Shown here piece by piece: positions 28,339-38,349 of a DNA stretch of 64,000 nt. The DNA comes from Streptomyces spinosus. GTDB lineage: Bacteria > Actinomycetota > Actinomycetes > Streptomycetales > Streptomycetaceae. Numbering within the stretch: position 1 is the stretch's first letter; the number at the start of each line of letters is the position of its first letter. The DNA lies in contig NZ_JAINRC010000002.1 of assembly GCF_020400655.1 (NCBI RefSeq), positions 1 to 64,000 on the forward strand, written 5' to 3'. The notes under the pieces were generated by a model. The model saw only the letters and a program-made list of their open reading frames with translations. It made no database searches and was not told where the DNA came from. Position numbers and translations under genes: made by a program.

Positions 28339-28890
28339 TCAGACCTTCACGCCCTGGGCGCGCAGGAACGGGACCGGGTCGATGCCGGAGCCGTAGTTCG
28401 GGGTCGTGCGGATCTCGAAGTGCAGGTGCGGACCCGTGGAGTTGCCGGTGGAGCCGGACAGCGCGATGTGCTGGCCGGTCGCGACGACCTGGCCGATCCG
28501 CACGTCGACGCGGGACAGGTGCGCGTACTGCGAGTAGGTGCCGTTGCCGTGCTTGATGACGACGGCGTTGCCGTACGCCGGGCCGTCACCGGCGCCGTTG
28601 GGGCCGGCCTTGACGACGGTGCCGCCGTGCGCGGCGACGACCTCGGTGCCGGTCGGCACGGCGAAGTCCTGGCCGCTGTGCTTGTGCGCCCAGTGGCTGC
28701 CGGCCTGCGCGAAGCCCGCCGAGAGCGTGTACTTCTTGACCGGGTCGACCCAGGAGCCGGCGGACGCGGTGGCGGCGCTCGCGACCCCGGTACCCAGCAC
28801 GGCCGTGGCGCCGAGTCCGGCAGCCAGGACGGTCACACGGGCACGGAGCGAGGACGAACGGGAGGAGCGGGACGTGAAGCGCTGGAACAT
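28339..28890 (-). CDS. Secreted M23 metallopeptidase (peptidoglycan hydrolase)
   Basis: A 183-residue secreted LytM-type endopeptidase that cuts peptidoglycan cross-bridges. A basic n-region and hydrophobic stretch end at a GVASAATASA signal cleavage site near residue 40. The M23 core has zinc ligands in HKHSGQDFAVP and HLHFEIR, with AHLSRVDVRIGQVVATGQ between. ATG 28890 follows CGAGGTCCAG. Upstream in-frame codons are inside the leader and are not used. The long conserved-looking leader may be a c-di-AMP riboswitch. Confidence 0.92.
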   Translation of the reverse strand: MFQRFTSRSSRSSSLRARVTVLAAGLGATAVLGTGVASAATASAGSWVDPVKKYTLSAGFAQAGSHWAHKHSGQDFAVPTGTEVVAAHGGTVVKAGPNGAGDGPAYGNAVVIKHGNGTYSQYAHLSRVDVRIGQVVATGQHIALSGSTGNSTGPHLHFEIRTTPNYGSGIDPVPFLRAQGVKV

Positions 28891-29343
28891 CTGGACCTCG
28901 TGAACTCGGAGACACTTCCGCCACCCGGCGTACGGACGTCCATGGAGACGTTTCACCGGGGCGGCTGTTCCTTGGTAACCGAGCAACCCATCAAGCCCAA
29001 AACACCCCAAGTACGGCATCACGTAGTAGACGCCGCCATACCACTTACTTTCTTGACAGCCGCACCCTCGGGCGCGCAAGGCCCTGACGACGCACTTCTC
29101 AGGCGTGCCCCCGCATGGCAGAGCCTCCCTTTTTGTCCGTTTTGCCCATAAGGCGCATCCCACTATCCCGTCTAGTACCGGACATTTCGCCTGTGCCGCA
29201 TATCACCGGCATCTCTGGTCGGGAAATGCAGAAATGTGACGCAGGCCTCTAGGCGCCTACCCTCCGGTAACCCTACGGTTCCCCTCGCGCCACCCTCGCC
29301 TCAGATCATGCCCCTGACATTCGGACGCGAGAGGACCCCCACG
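28891..29343. other. M23-HAD divergent intergenic region
   Basis: This 453-nt gap separates two divergent secreted-protein genes. The left third (28893-28995) is the candidate ydaO-type leader of the M23 gene. The remainder should hold both promoters. GTCAAGAAAGTAAG and a following TATGGC on the minus strand (near 29040-29060) are possible, but not convincing, promoter parts. No gene is seen. A long in-frame extension of the M23 frame through it lacks any ribosome site. Confidence 0.5.
28893..28995 (-). promoter_or_regulatory. Candidate ydaO-type c-di-AMP riboswitch upstream of M23 gene
   Basis: On the minus strand the leader has GGTTACCAAGGAACAGCC, then CCCCGGTGAAACG, then a small hairpin (ACGTC, 6-nt loop, GACGT), and then CTCCGAGTTCACGAGG shortly before the start codon. 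These resemble the ydaO/yuaA conserved pieces (TACCGGGGAACCA, GGGGTGAA, CGAACCCG...CCTCG). Streptomyces muralytic genes often carry this riboswitch. The match was made by eye only. Confidence 0.45.
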
Positions 29344-29958
29344 ATGACCAGACGCCCCTGGGCGCGCCGCATCTCCGTCACCACCGTCTCCGTGGCCGCC
29401 CTGGCCGCGCTGGCCGCCCCGGCGGCCACAGCGGCCCCCACGGGGGCTGCGAGCACCTCCGCCGGGGTCGACCACGCCACCTGGCAGAGGGACTGCCAGG
29501 CGGTCATGGACCAGGCCCTCCCGTACCTGAAGGACCGCATCGCCGCCGCCGGGCCCGGCGAGAAGCAAGCGATCGTCTTCGACATCGACAACACCACGCT
29601 GGAGACCGACTTCGGCTTCAGCTACCCCCAGCCGGCCAACCGGCCCGTCCTGGACGTCGCCCGCTACGCCCAGGAGCACGGCGTCTCCCTCTTCTTCGTC
29701 ACCGCCCGCCCCGGCGTCCTGTACTGGCCCACCGCGTACAACCTCGAGCACGACGGCTACGACGTCTCCGGTCTGCGTGTGCGCGGCCTGGCCGACCTCT
29801 TCAAGGACGTCGCCGCCTACAAGACCGCCCAGCGCGTCGGCATCGAGAACGACGGCTACACGATCATCGCGAACATCGGCAACAGCGCCACCGACCTCTC
29901 CGGCGGCCACGCCGAGAAGACCTTCAAGCTGCCGGACTACGACGGACAGCTGTCGTAG
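29344..29958 (+). CDS. Secreted HAD-type acid phosphatase
   Basis: A 204-residue exported phosphatase. An N-terminal RRPWARRIS head, hydrophobic VAALAALAAPAATA and AAP cleavage site form a Tat/Sec-like signal peptide. HAD motif I is IVFDIDNTTLE, motif II FFVTARPG, and the later YTIIANIGNSATDL supplies the acidic motif. It belongs to the class B/AphA-like (HAD subfamily IIIB, acid phosphatase) group. ATG 29344 has GAGAGGA 8 nt upstream. A strong terminator follows. Confidence 0.88.
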   Translation: MTRRPWARRISVTTVSVAALAALAAPAATAAPTGAASTSAGVDHATWQRDCQAVMDQALPYLKDRIAAAGPGEKQAIVFDIDNTTLETDFGFSYPQPANRPVLDVARYAQEHGVSLFFVTARPGVLYWPTAYNLEHDGYDVSGLRVRGLADLFKDVAAYKTAQRVGIENDGYTIIANIGNSATDLSGGHAEKTFKLPDYDGQLS

Positions 29959-30018
29959 GACCGCACGCGTCCGGCACGGACCGCGCCATCCGCACGCGAC
30001 CGCGCCCGGGGAACGCCG

Positions 30019-30050
30019 AAGGGGCCGGTGCCCGAAGGCACCGGCCCCTT
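30019..30050. terminator. Bidirectional terminator between HAD phosphatase and clpC
   Basis: A perfect 14-bp stem (30019-30032 with 30037-30050) and CGAA tetraloop lie between two convergent genes. Confidence 0.92.
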
Positions 30051-30079
30051 GGTCCGGCTGGACCGCCGGAGGCTGACCC

Positions 30080-32602
<2,523 letters not shown>

Positions 32603-33032
32603 CGTTAATCGCTCCTCAGAGCGGTCAGGCAGTGGGGGGAACTTCCCCTCCCTGTCCTTCCGCAGCTTAGTCCCGCAAGCGGGGACCGCTCATTCCAACT
32701 GCCGACACCGTCGATGGCCTCCTGACCCGTGACGCCGACATCTGCTCCAACCCGATGGTGCGAGACGATGTTCCCGCAGGCCAGGCAGTTACCCCAGTCG
32801 CCAGTACGCCGATGGCGAACGTGAGACGGCCTTTCCTGCGTGTCGCCCCCTCCCACTAGGCATGTCTTACCCGCAGGGACTGACACTCCATGCGGCGCGC
32901 ACTGGTTCCCTCCGCTATGGGCGAACAACCTTGCGCCTCCCCACACCCCCAGGCGCCCCCACTTCCGGCACTCTGTGCTGTCGGAAGCGCACCGAGCGTA
33001 ACCCGAAAGGGGGTCCGGCTGTTGCTCCTGTC
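32603..33032. other. Upstream region of clpC and of the divergent 33033 gene
   Basis: This 430-nt gap holds the clpC leader, its ClgR-like box (32804-32820) and a possible -10 (TAACTG on the minus strand, about 12 nt past the box). It also holds the unassigned promoter for the rightward gene. Small reading frames here lack ribosome sites and I do not call them genes. Confidence 0.5.
32804..32820 (-). promoter_or_regulatory. ClgR-type operator of clpC
   Basis: On the minus strand the site reads GTTCGC-CATCG-GCGTAC. This matches the ClgR box GTTCGC-N5-GCG known upstream of Streptomyces clp and lon genes. The spacing to a downstream TAACTG suggests activation from the -35 region. The clpC mRNA would then have a leader near 180 nt. 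Confidence 0.7.
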
Positions 33033-33698
33033 ATGGTTGGCTCGGTCTCCATGACCTCCACGGTCCCCCTTCCCCGCCGGCCCGTCGATCCGGAAGCCCG
33101 GGCCCGGCACTGGTACGAGAACGATCTGGGGTGGCCGACCGTGCCCGGACGGCCGCTGCGGCTGCGCACGGGGGTGCGGTTCGACGTGCTGGACGTACCG
33201 GCCGAGGCGGGCGCCAAGGCGCTCCGGCATCTCGCGCCGGACTCCCCGGTGGCCCTGCGGGGCGACCGGATGTGGCTGTGGGTGGCCGCGGGCAGTGCGG
33301 AGGAGTTGCCCGGTCTGCTGGCCTGGCTGGAGTGGGGCGCGGTGGCCCTGGACCTACGCGTCCTCGGGGCGGGCGACACGGTGCAGGCCCCGCCGCCGCC
33401 CGCGGGGGCCGCCGTCACGGGGCCCGCGTCCGTGCGGGCGCCCGGAGTCGCGCCCCGGCAGTCCGTGCAGGGGGCCGCGGTGTGGGTGCGGCCCCCCGGT
33501 CCGGGACCCGAGGCCGGGGCCTCGCTGCCCGCCATGCCGGCCATGCCGGCGTCGCCCCCCGCGGGGCGCGAGGGGAACGCACCCGATCTCGTGCGACTGG
33601 TGGACACGGCGGCAGCGGAGTGCCACCGGGTCCGGCTGCGGCGCGCGTGCGCCGGGCAACCCGCCGACCGGCGGGATCAGCCGTTGGCCTTCTCGTAG
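33033..33698 (+). CDS. Hypothetical Pro/Ala-rich protein, degenerate Prim-Pol-like
   Basis: A 221-residue protein of a conserved Streptomyces family. Residues 10-110 (HWYENDLGWPTVPG, LRTGVRFDVLDVPAEAG, PVALRGDRMWLWVAAGSAEEL) resemble the N-terminal bifunctional primase/polymerase fold but lack the acidic catalytic motifs. The rest is Pro/Ala/Gly-rich with a basic VRLRRACAG end. Start is uncertain: ATG 33033 and ATG 33051 are both possible and neither has a good ribosome site. It overlaps the lsr2 3' end by 22 nt on the opposite strand. Confidence 0.65.
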   Translation: MVGSVSMTSTVPLPRRPVDPEARARHWYENDLGWPTVPGRPLRLRTGVRFDVLDVPAEAGAKALRHLAPDSPVALRGDRMWLWVAAGSAEELPGLLAWLEWGAVALDLRVLGAGDTVQAPPPPAGAAVTGPASVRAPGVAPRQSVQGAAVWVRPPGPGPEAGASLPAMPAMPASPPAGREGNAPDLVRLVDTAAAECHRVRLRRACAGQPADRRDQPLAFS

Positions 33699-34012
33699 GC
33701 CTCGCGGATGGACGCGGGAACCCGGCCGCGGTCGTTGACCTCGTAACCGTTCTCCTTCGCCCAGGCGCGGATCGCCGCGGTGTCCTGGTTGCCGCCGGTG
33801 GCGGCACGCGCCTTTCCACGCCCGCCGGAGGAACGGCCGCCGGTGCGACGCCCGCCCTTCACATAGGGGTCGAGAAGGGTGCGCAGCTTGTCCGCATTGG
33901 CAGTCGTGAGATCGATCTCGTACGTCTTGCCGTCCAGCGCGAACGTCACGGTCTCGTCCGCCTCGCCGCCGTCGAGGTCGTCGACAAGAAGGACCTGAAC
34001 CTTCTGTGCCAC
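33677..34012 (-). CDS. lsr2: Nucleoid-associated protein Lsr2
   Basis: H-NS-like xenogeneic silencer that bridges A+T-rich DNA. The 111-residue protein has an N-terminal dimerisation domain (AQKVQVLLVDDLDGGEAD, LDGKTYEIDLTTANADKL), a basic linker (GGRRTGGRSSGGRGKARAA) and the C-terminal AT-hook-like domain with AIRAWAKENGYEV and RGR in DRGRVPASI. GTG 34012 is chosen because AAAGGAA lies 6 nt before it. ATG 34027 would place that site inside the gene. The upstream 120 nt is A+T-rich and may be autoregulated. Confidence 0.95.
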   Translation of the reverse strand: MAQKVQVLLVDDLDGGEADETVTFALDGKTYEIDLTTANADKLRTLLDPYVKGGRRTGGRSSGGRGKARAATGGNQDTAAIRAWAKENGYEVNDRGRVPASIREAYEKANG

Positions 34013-34088
34013 CGCATTTCCTTTCATCGATAACGTTGAGGGCCAGGGGTGTGCGGCGTCCGCCGTTTCGCCGCCCCTGTTATATGCA

Positions 34089-34100
34089 GTACTGCAGTAC
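34089..34100. promoter_or_regulatory. Palindrome in the A+T-rich lsr2 upstream region
   Basis: GTACTGCAGTAC is a perfect 12-bp palindrome, 77 nt before the lsr2 start and next to TTATATG. It lies in one of the least G+C-rich stretches of the window, a plausible place for Lsr2 autoregulation or an operator. Confidence 0.4.
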
Positions 34101-34215
34101 GTCGGAAAGCAAACCGCTTTTGCCGGAAAAACACAAACCCTCGGGAGTGACTCAGTGGACCGCCCCCGTCCGGAAACATGCGCGTTTCGGACATAGGCCA
34201 CCGGGGCAATGACGA

Positions 34216-34749
34216 TCACAGATGCAGAAGCATCCGGCTGTTGCCCAAGGTGTTCGGCTTCACTCGTTCGAGACCGAGGAACTCGGCGACGCCCTCGTCA
34301 TAGGAACGCAACAGCTCCGCGTACACATCCGTGTCGACCGGTGTCTCCCCGATCTCCACGAAGCCGTGCTTCCCGAAGAAGTCGACTTCGAAGGTCAGGC
34401 AGAAAACGCGTCGAACGCCGAGCCAGCGCGCGGTCTGGAGCAACTTCTCCAGCAACTGATGACCCACGCCGGCGCCCTTGAGGCCGGGCTTCACGGCCAG
34501 TGTGCGGACTTCCGCGAGGTCCTCCCACATGACGTGCAGCGCTCCGCAGCCGACCACCTCGGCGTTGTCGTCGCGTTCGGCGACCCAGAACTCCTGGATG
34601 TCCTCGTAAAGCGTGACCGTTGCTTTGTCGAGCAGGATGCGACCGCGGACGTAGGCGTCGAGGAGGCGGCGCACGGCGGGGACATCGCTGGTCCGGGCCC
34701 GGCGGACGGTGATGGCTTTTGCGGGGACTTCGGGACGCTCTGCTGACAT
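34216..34749 (-). CDS. argA: Amino-acid N-acetyltransferase (N-acetylglutamate synthase)
   Basis: GNAT-fold enzyme of 177 residues that makes N-acetylglutamate, the first step of arginine synthesis. It closely follows the mycobacterial stand-alone ArgA (Rv2747) pattern: VRRARTSDVPAVRRLLDAYV, LYEDIQEFWVAE, VVGCGALHVMWEDLAEVRTL, acetyl-CoA loop GLKGAGVGHQLLEKLL, CLTFEVDFFGKHGF and the end KPNTLGNSRMLL. It starts 9 nt after the BlaI-type regulator stop, so the two probably share a transcript. Confidence 0.9.
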   Translation of the reverse strand: MSAERPEVPAKAITVRRARTSDVPAVRRLLDAYVRGRILLDKATVTLYEDIQEFWVAERDDNAEVVGCGALHVMWEDLAEVRTLAVKPGLKGAGVGHQLLEKLLQTARWLGVRRVFCLTFEVDFFGKHGFVEIGETPVDTDVYAELLRSYDEGVAEFLGLERVKPNTLGNSRMLLHL

Positions 34750-34758
34750 GTGCGGACG

Positions 34759-35217
34759 CTATCGCCCGCCGGTGCCCTCCGGCGCGCCGGGGTTCTCCTC
34801 TTGGCGGGCTTCGACGGGTTCCTGTCGGCGGGCTTCGGAGGCTTCCCGGGTTTCTTCGGGCCCCTGGACGATGCGTACGGCGTCCCTGAGGGCCTGACGC
34901 TGTTCCTCGCTCATCATGCCGAAGAAGGCGACGAGCGCGGCGGCCGGGTTGTCGCTCTGCGACCAGGCGTCGTTCATGAGGGCGGCGGCGTACGCGGCTC
35001 GTGTCGACACGGCCTCATATCGATAGGCCCGCCCTTCGGCCTCGCGACGCACCCAGCCCTTCTGATGGAGATTGTCCAAAACGGTCATCACGGTGGTGTA
35101 CGCGATCGAGCGTTCCCGCTGGAGGTCTTCCAGGACTTCTCGAACGGTCACCGGGCGGTTCCACTTCCACACCCGCGTCATGACCGCGTCTTCGAGTTCT
35201 CCCAATGGGCGAGGCAC
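34759..35217 (-). CDS. BlaI/MecI-family transcriptional regulator
   Basis: A 152-residue winged-helix repressor: LGELEDAVMTRVWKWNRPVTVREVLEDL, IAYTTVMTVLDNLHQKGWV and REAEGRAYRYEAV are the family landmarks (residues 5-75), followed by a helical dimerisation part and a Glu/Pro-rich tail. No BlaR1/M56 sensor protease gene is adjacent, so induction must come from elsewhere. GTG 35217 has no Shine-Dalgarno. It lies upstream of argA in the same direction. Confidence 0.9.
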   Translation of the reverse strand: MPRPLGELEDAVMTRVWKWNRPVTVREVLEDLQRERSIAYTTVMTVLDNLHQKGWVRREAEGRAYRYEAVSTRAAYAAALMNDAWSQSDNPAAALVAFFGMMSEEQRQALRDAVRIVQGPEETREASEARRQEPVEARQEENPGAPEGTGGR

Positions 35218-35394
35218 AACTCAGAACAATAGTGGGAGATCCCGTCAATGGCGTGCCGGACGGGCGCTAAGGGTGCAAACGCGAACAAAAAGGGCGTACG
35301 ACTCGTGGGGCGCCGGGCGCGGGGAGTCGTACGCCGGGGGATGGCCAGGGAGCTGTGACCTGGGGTGATGCGGTGTGCTCCGCCGTGGGCCCGG

Positions 35395-35574
35395 TCAGGC
35401 GTCGCCGGCGGCGGAGGCCTGGCGGGCGCCCTCCGCACGGGCGAGGGCGGCGTCGACGGCCGCGTCCTCCTTGGCCTTGGCGGCTCCGCCCTGGGTCTTC
35501 ACGATGACCCTGACCACACCGATGAAGAACGCGGCCATGACGACCGGGGGCACGAGCGCGGAGAAGTAGTCCAT
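35395..35574 (-). CDS. Small membrane protein (59 residues)
   Basis: A 59-residue protein with one N-terminal helix (FSALVPPVVMAAFFIGVVRVI) and a charged Ala-rich tail (AKAKEDAAVDAALARAEGAR). ATG 35574 has no Shine-Dalgarno. TACTCT ends 6 nt before it, so it is probably leaderless. It is likely anchored with the tail in the cytoplasm. The function is unknown. Confidence 0.75.
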   Translation of the reverse strand: MDYFSALVPPVVMAAFFIGVVRVIVKTQGGAAKAKEDAAVDAALARAEGARQASAAGDA

Positions 35575-35625
35575 GGCCCCAGAGTAGCCACGCCGGAACG
35601 CCCGGAAGGGGCAGGGGCGCCCTGG

Positions 35626-35687
35626 GGCCTTTCGTTCGGATCACTCCGGGCCCGCGGGGTCCGGCCTGACCGGAACGGAAAGCCCTA
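35626..35687. repeat. Dispersed palindromic element, copy B
   Basis: It starts GGGCCTTTCGTTCGGATCA and ends GACCGGAACGGAAAGCCCTA, two imperfectly complementary ends (about 4 mismatches in 19). The right edge is the TAG stop of the minus-strand gene ending at 35685. Compare copies A and C. It likely forms the terminator of that gene. Confidence 0.65.
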
Positions 35688-36395
35688 ACCCGCGGCCAGC
35701 CGGCACGGCGCGGACTCCGCCGGGGGTGCCGGCTTGCGGCGCGGGAAGACCTCTCCGGGCGTCGGGATGGGCCGTTTGGGGGCTCCTGGTTCCGGAGCCG
35801 GCCGCTCCGAGGGGCCGGGCGCCGGCTTCTGCCCCGGCTCCCGCGCGGGCTCCTGCGGCGGCCTGGAGGGCCCGTCGCCCTCCCTGTCGCCCTCCCCGTC
35901 GCCCTGCGGGGCCCCGGACTCCCCCGCACCGCCCGGGAGCGCCAGCAGACGCGCCCTCGCGGGCGGCACGGCGGGCGCGGGCACCTTCCGCCCGCCCTGC
36001 GCGAACCGTGCCCGTACGTCCTGCTCGGCCAGCTCCTGGCAGCGGTCCAGCAACGCCGCCGCCGCGGGGTTCCCGCGCAGCGCCCGCAGCGCGGCCAGGT
36101 CGTCCGGCGTCGGCCGGTGCCCGGCGCCGAGCACCTCCTCAAGGAGGGCGAGGTAGCCGGCGGCGGTACCCGGCAGGGCGGCCCGGTAGCGGCCCAGGTC
36201 GGCCACCAGGAAGGCACGCAGCCTCGCTCCCTCGCACATCGCCTCGTCGAGCGACTCGGCGAGCCGGAGACAGTCCTGCACGTCCTCGGCGGAGGCGTGG
36301 CCGGGGTGGAGGGCGAGGGCGAGGGCGCGGCGGAGCACACGCAGCTCCTGCGCGCCGAACGCCATGCCGCCGCGGGATCCGTATGGCGTGGGCAT
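35685..36395 (-). CDS. Hypothetical protein, helical N-domain and Pro-rich tail
   Basis: A 236-residue protein. The N-terminal 140 residues are helical and charged (MAFGAQELRVLRRALALALH, HASAEDVQDCLRLAESLDEAM, YLALLEEVLGAGHRPTPDDL). The rest is Pro/Gly/Glu-rich and probably disordered. No membrane segment is seen. ATG 36395 lacks a Shine-Dalgarno; TAGCGT ends 6 nt before it, so it is probably leaderless. It looks like a conserved Streptomyces family I cannot assign. Confidence 0.72.
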   Translation of the reverse strand: MPTPYGSRGGMAFGAQELRVLRRALALALHPGHASAEDVQDCLRLAESLDEAMCEGARLRAFLVADLGRYRAALPGTAAGYLALLEEVLGAGHRPTPDDLAALRALRGNPAAAALLDRCQELAEQDVRARFAQGGRKVPAPAVPPARARLLALPGGAGESGAPQGDGEGDREGDGPSRPPQEPAREPGQKPAPGPSERPAPEPGAPKRPIPTPGEVFPRRKPAPPAESAPCRLAAG

Positions 36396-36504
36396 GCGGC
36401 GACGCTACCCACTAATCGGACAAAAGTGACGATTCCGCATCTCTTTTCCCCGCGTGTCGCTCCGGCTTTCCTCCATCCGGTGCCACCTGCGGCGCGGCCT
36501 CACG

Positions 36505-36540
36505 GGACGGCCCGGCGCCTGGCCGGGCGCCGGGCCGTCC
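36505..36540 (-). terminator. Terminator of the pan-nad-coaX operon
   Basis: A perfect 15-bp stem (36505-36519 with 36526-36540) and 6-nt loop stands immediately after the coaX stop codon. Confidence 0.92.
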
Positions 36541-37338
36541 TCACAGCCGTGAGACGTTGCGTTCGTAGACGAGGCGGAGGCCCATCAGGGTCAGCCACGG
36601 CTGGTGTTCGTCGATCACCGAGGACTCGCCCAGCACCATCGGCGCCAGACCGCCCGTGGCGATCACCGTCACGTCCTCCGGGTCGTCGGCCAGCTCCCGG
36701 GCCATCCGGCTGACGACCCCGTCGACCTGCCCGGCGAACCCGTACACGATGCCCGCCTGCATCGCCTCGACCGTGTTCTTGCCGATCACGCTGCGGGGCC
36801 GGGCCACCTCGATCTTCCGCAGCTGCGCGCCCTTGACCCCGAGCGCCTCCACGGAGATCTCGATGCCGGGAGCGATCACCCCGCCGACGTACTCCCCGCG
36901 CGCGGAGACCGCGTCGAAGGTGGTCGCCGTGCCGAAGTCCACGACGATCGCCGGACCGCCGTACAGGTCGACGGCCGCGACGGCGTTGATGATCCGGTCG
37001 GCGCCGACCTCCTTGGGGTTGTCGGTGAGGATCGGCACGCCCGTCTTCACGCCCGGCTCGACCAGGACGGCGGGTACGTCGCCGTAGTACCGCCGGGTGA
37101 CCTCGCGCAGTTCGTGCAGCACCGACGGGACGGTCGCGCAGATGGCGATGCCGTCGATGCCGTCCCCCAGCTCCTCGCCGAGCAGCGGGTGCATGCCCAT
37201 CAGGCCCTGGAGCAGCACCGCCAGCTCGTCCGCCGTGCGGCGCGCGTCCGTGGAGATGCGCCAGTGCTCGACGATGTCCTCACCGTCGAACAGGCCGAGG
37301 ACGGTGTGCGTGTTGCCGACATCGATCGTGAGGAGCAT
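36541..37338 (-). CDS. coaX: Type III pantothenate kinase
   Basis: First step of CoA synthesis, phosphorylating pantothenate; type III enzymes are insensitive to CoA feedback. The 265-residue ASKHA-fold protein has phosphate loop DVGNTHTVLGLFDG, DLYGGPAIVVDFGTATTFD, GVIAPGIEISVEAL and IATGGLAPMV. Last gene of a tight minus-strand operon (5 nt after nadC), which also contains panC. The operon thus spans both pantothenate synthesis and its activation. Confidence 0.95.
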   Translation of the reverse strand: MLLTIDVGNTHTVLGLFDGEDIVEHWRISTDARRTADELAVLLQGLMGMHPLLGEELGDGIDGIAICATVPSVLHELREVTRRYYGDVPAVLVEPGVKTGVPILTDNPKEVGADRIINAVAAVDLYGGPAIVVDFGTATTFDAVSARGEYVGGVIAPGIEISVEALGVKGAQLRKIEVARPRSVIGKNTVEAMQAGIVYGFAGQVDGVVSRMARELADDPEDVTVIATGGLAPMVLGESSVIDEHQPWLTLMGLRLVYERNVSRL

Positions 37339-37343
37339 CGCCG

Positions 37344-38321
37344 TTACTCCGCCTCGCGCAGGTCCAGGCCGATGTCGAGGATCGGCGAGGAGTGGGTCAG
37401 CGCGCCGACGGCGAGGAAGTCCACGCCGGTCTCGGCGTACGCGCGCGCGCCCTCGAGCGTCAGCCGCCCGGACGCCTCCAGCAGCGCCCGCCCGCCGACG
37501 ATGCCGACGGCCTCCTCGCACTCGCCGGGCGTGAAGTTGTCCAGCAGGATCAGGTCGGCGCCCGCGTCCACGACCTCGCGCAGCTGGTGCAGGGTGTCGA
37601 CCTCGACCTCGATCGGCACCTCCGGAAAGGCCTCCCGTACCGCCTTGAAGGCCTGCGCGACGCCGCCGGCGGCGACCACGTGGTTGTCCTTCACCAGGGC
37701 GGCGTCGGACAGCGACATGCGGTGGTTGACGCCCCCGCCGCAGCGGACGGCGAACTTCTCCAGCGAGCGCAGGCCCGGCGTCGTCTTGCGGGTGTCCCGC
37801 ACGCGCGCCTTGGTGCCCTCCAGCGCGTCCGCCCACGCGCGCGTGGCGGTCGCGATGCCGGACAGCCGGCACAGGATGTTCAGCGCGCTGCGCTCGGCGG
37901 TGAGCAGGTCACGCGTGCGCGTGGTGACCGACAGCAGCTTCTGCCCGGCCTCGATGCGGTCGCCGTCCTCCACGTGCCGTTCGACCTCGAACTCGTCCGT
38001 GCACACCACGGAGAGCACGGCCTCGGCGACGCGGAGGCCGGCCACGACGCCCGCCTGGCGCGCGGTGAAGTCGGCCGTGGCGACCGCGTCCTCCGGGATG
38101 GTCGACACGGTCGTCACGTCCACACCGCCGTCCAGGTCCTCCTGGATGGCGACGTTGGCGATGTCCTCGACCTCGATCGGGTCCAGTCCGGCGGCGGCCA
38201 GCAGTTCGGCGAGCGCGGGGTCCAGCCCGCACTCCAGGTACTCCTCGTCGCCCTCGGCGCCGCAGGTGCAGCCGTCGCCGCAGCCGCCGTTCGAGGCGAG
38301 GGGAAGGTCGTCGGTGCTCAC
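37344..38321 (-). CDS. nadC: Quinolinate phosphoribosyltransferase
   Basis: Converts quinolinate and PRPP to nicotinate mononucleotide in de novo NAD synthesis. The 325-residue protein has AERSALNILCRLSGIAT, RDTRKTTPGLRSLEKFAVRCGGGVNHR (split across the active site), DAALVKDNHV and LILLDNFTPGE. It carries an extra N-terminal head of about 35 residues with CGDGCTCG and a later Cys, not found in most NadC. GTG 38321 is preferred. GTG 38330 is 9 nt upstream but too close to AGGAG. Confidence 0.94.
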   Translation of the reverse strand: MSTDDLPLASNGGCGDGCTCGAEGDEEYLECGLDPALAELLAAAGLDPIEVEDIANVAIQEDLDGGVDVTTVSTIPEDAVATADFTARQAGVVAGLRVAEAVLSVVCTDEFEVERHVEDGDRIEAGQKLLSVTTRTRDLLTAERSALNILCRLSGIATATRAWADALEGTKARVRDTRKTTPGLRSLEKFAVRCGGGVNHRMSLSDAALVKDNHVVAAGGVAQAFKAVREAFPEVPIEVEVDTLHQLREVVDAGADLILLDNFTPGECEEAVGIVGGRALLEASGRLTLEGARAYAETGVDFLAVGALTHSSPILDIGLDLREAE

Positions 38322-38349
38322 GTCTGTCACTGCTCCTGGGGCGCTGGTG

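Noticed and set aside
36396..36430. TTGTCCGAT...TAGCGT before the 36395 gene as another PafBC promoter
   Set aside because: The first block differs at several positions and the spacing is one base short. Kept only as a possible leaderless -10.
37021..37050. TTGTCGGTG inside coaX (plus strand), and a similar one near 27070 in the MFS gene
   Set aside because: No TANNNT follows at the required 8-nt spacing and both are inside coding sequence.
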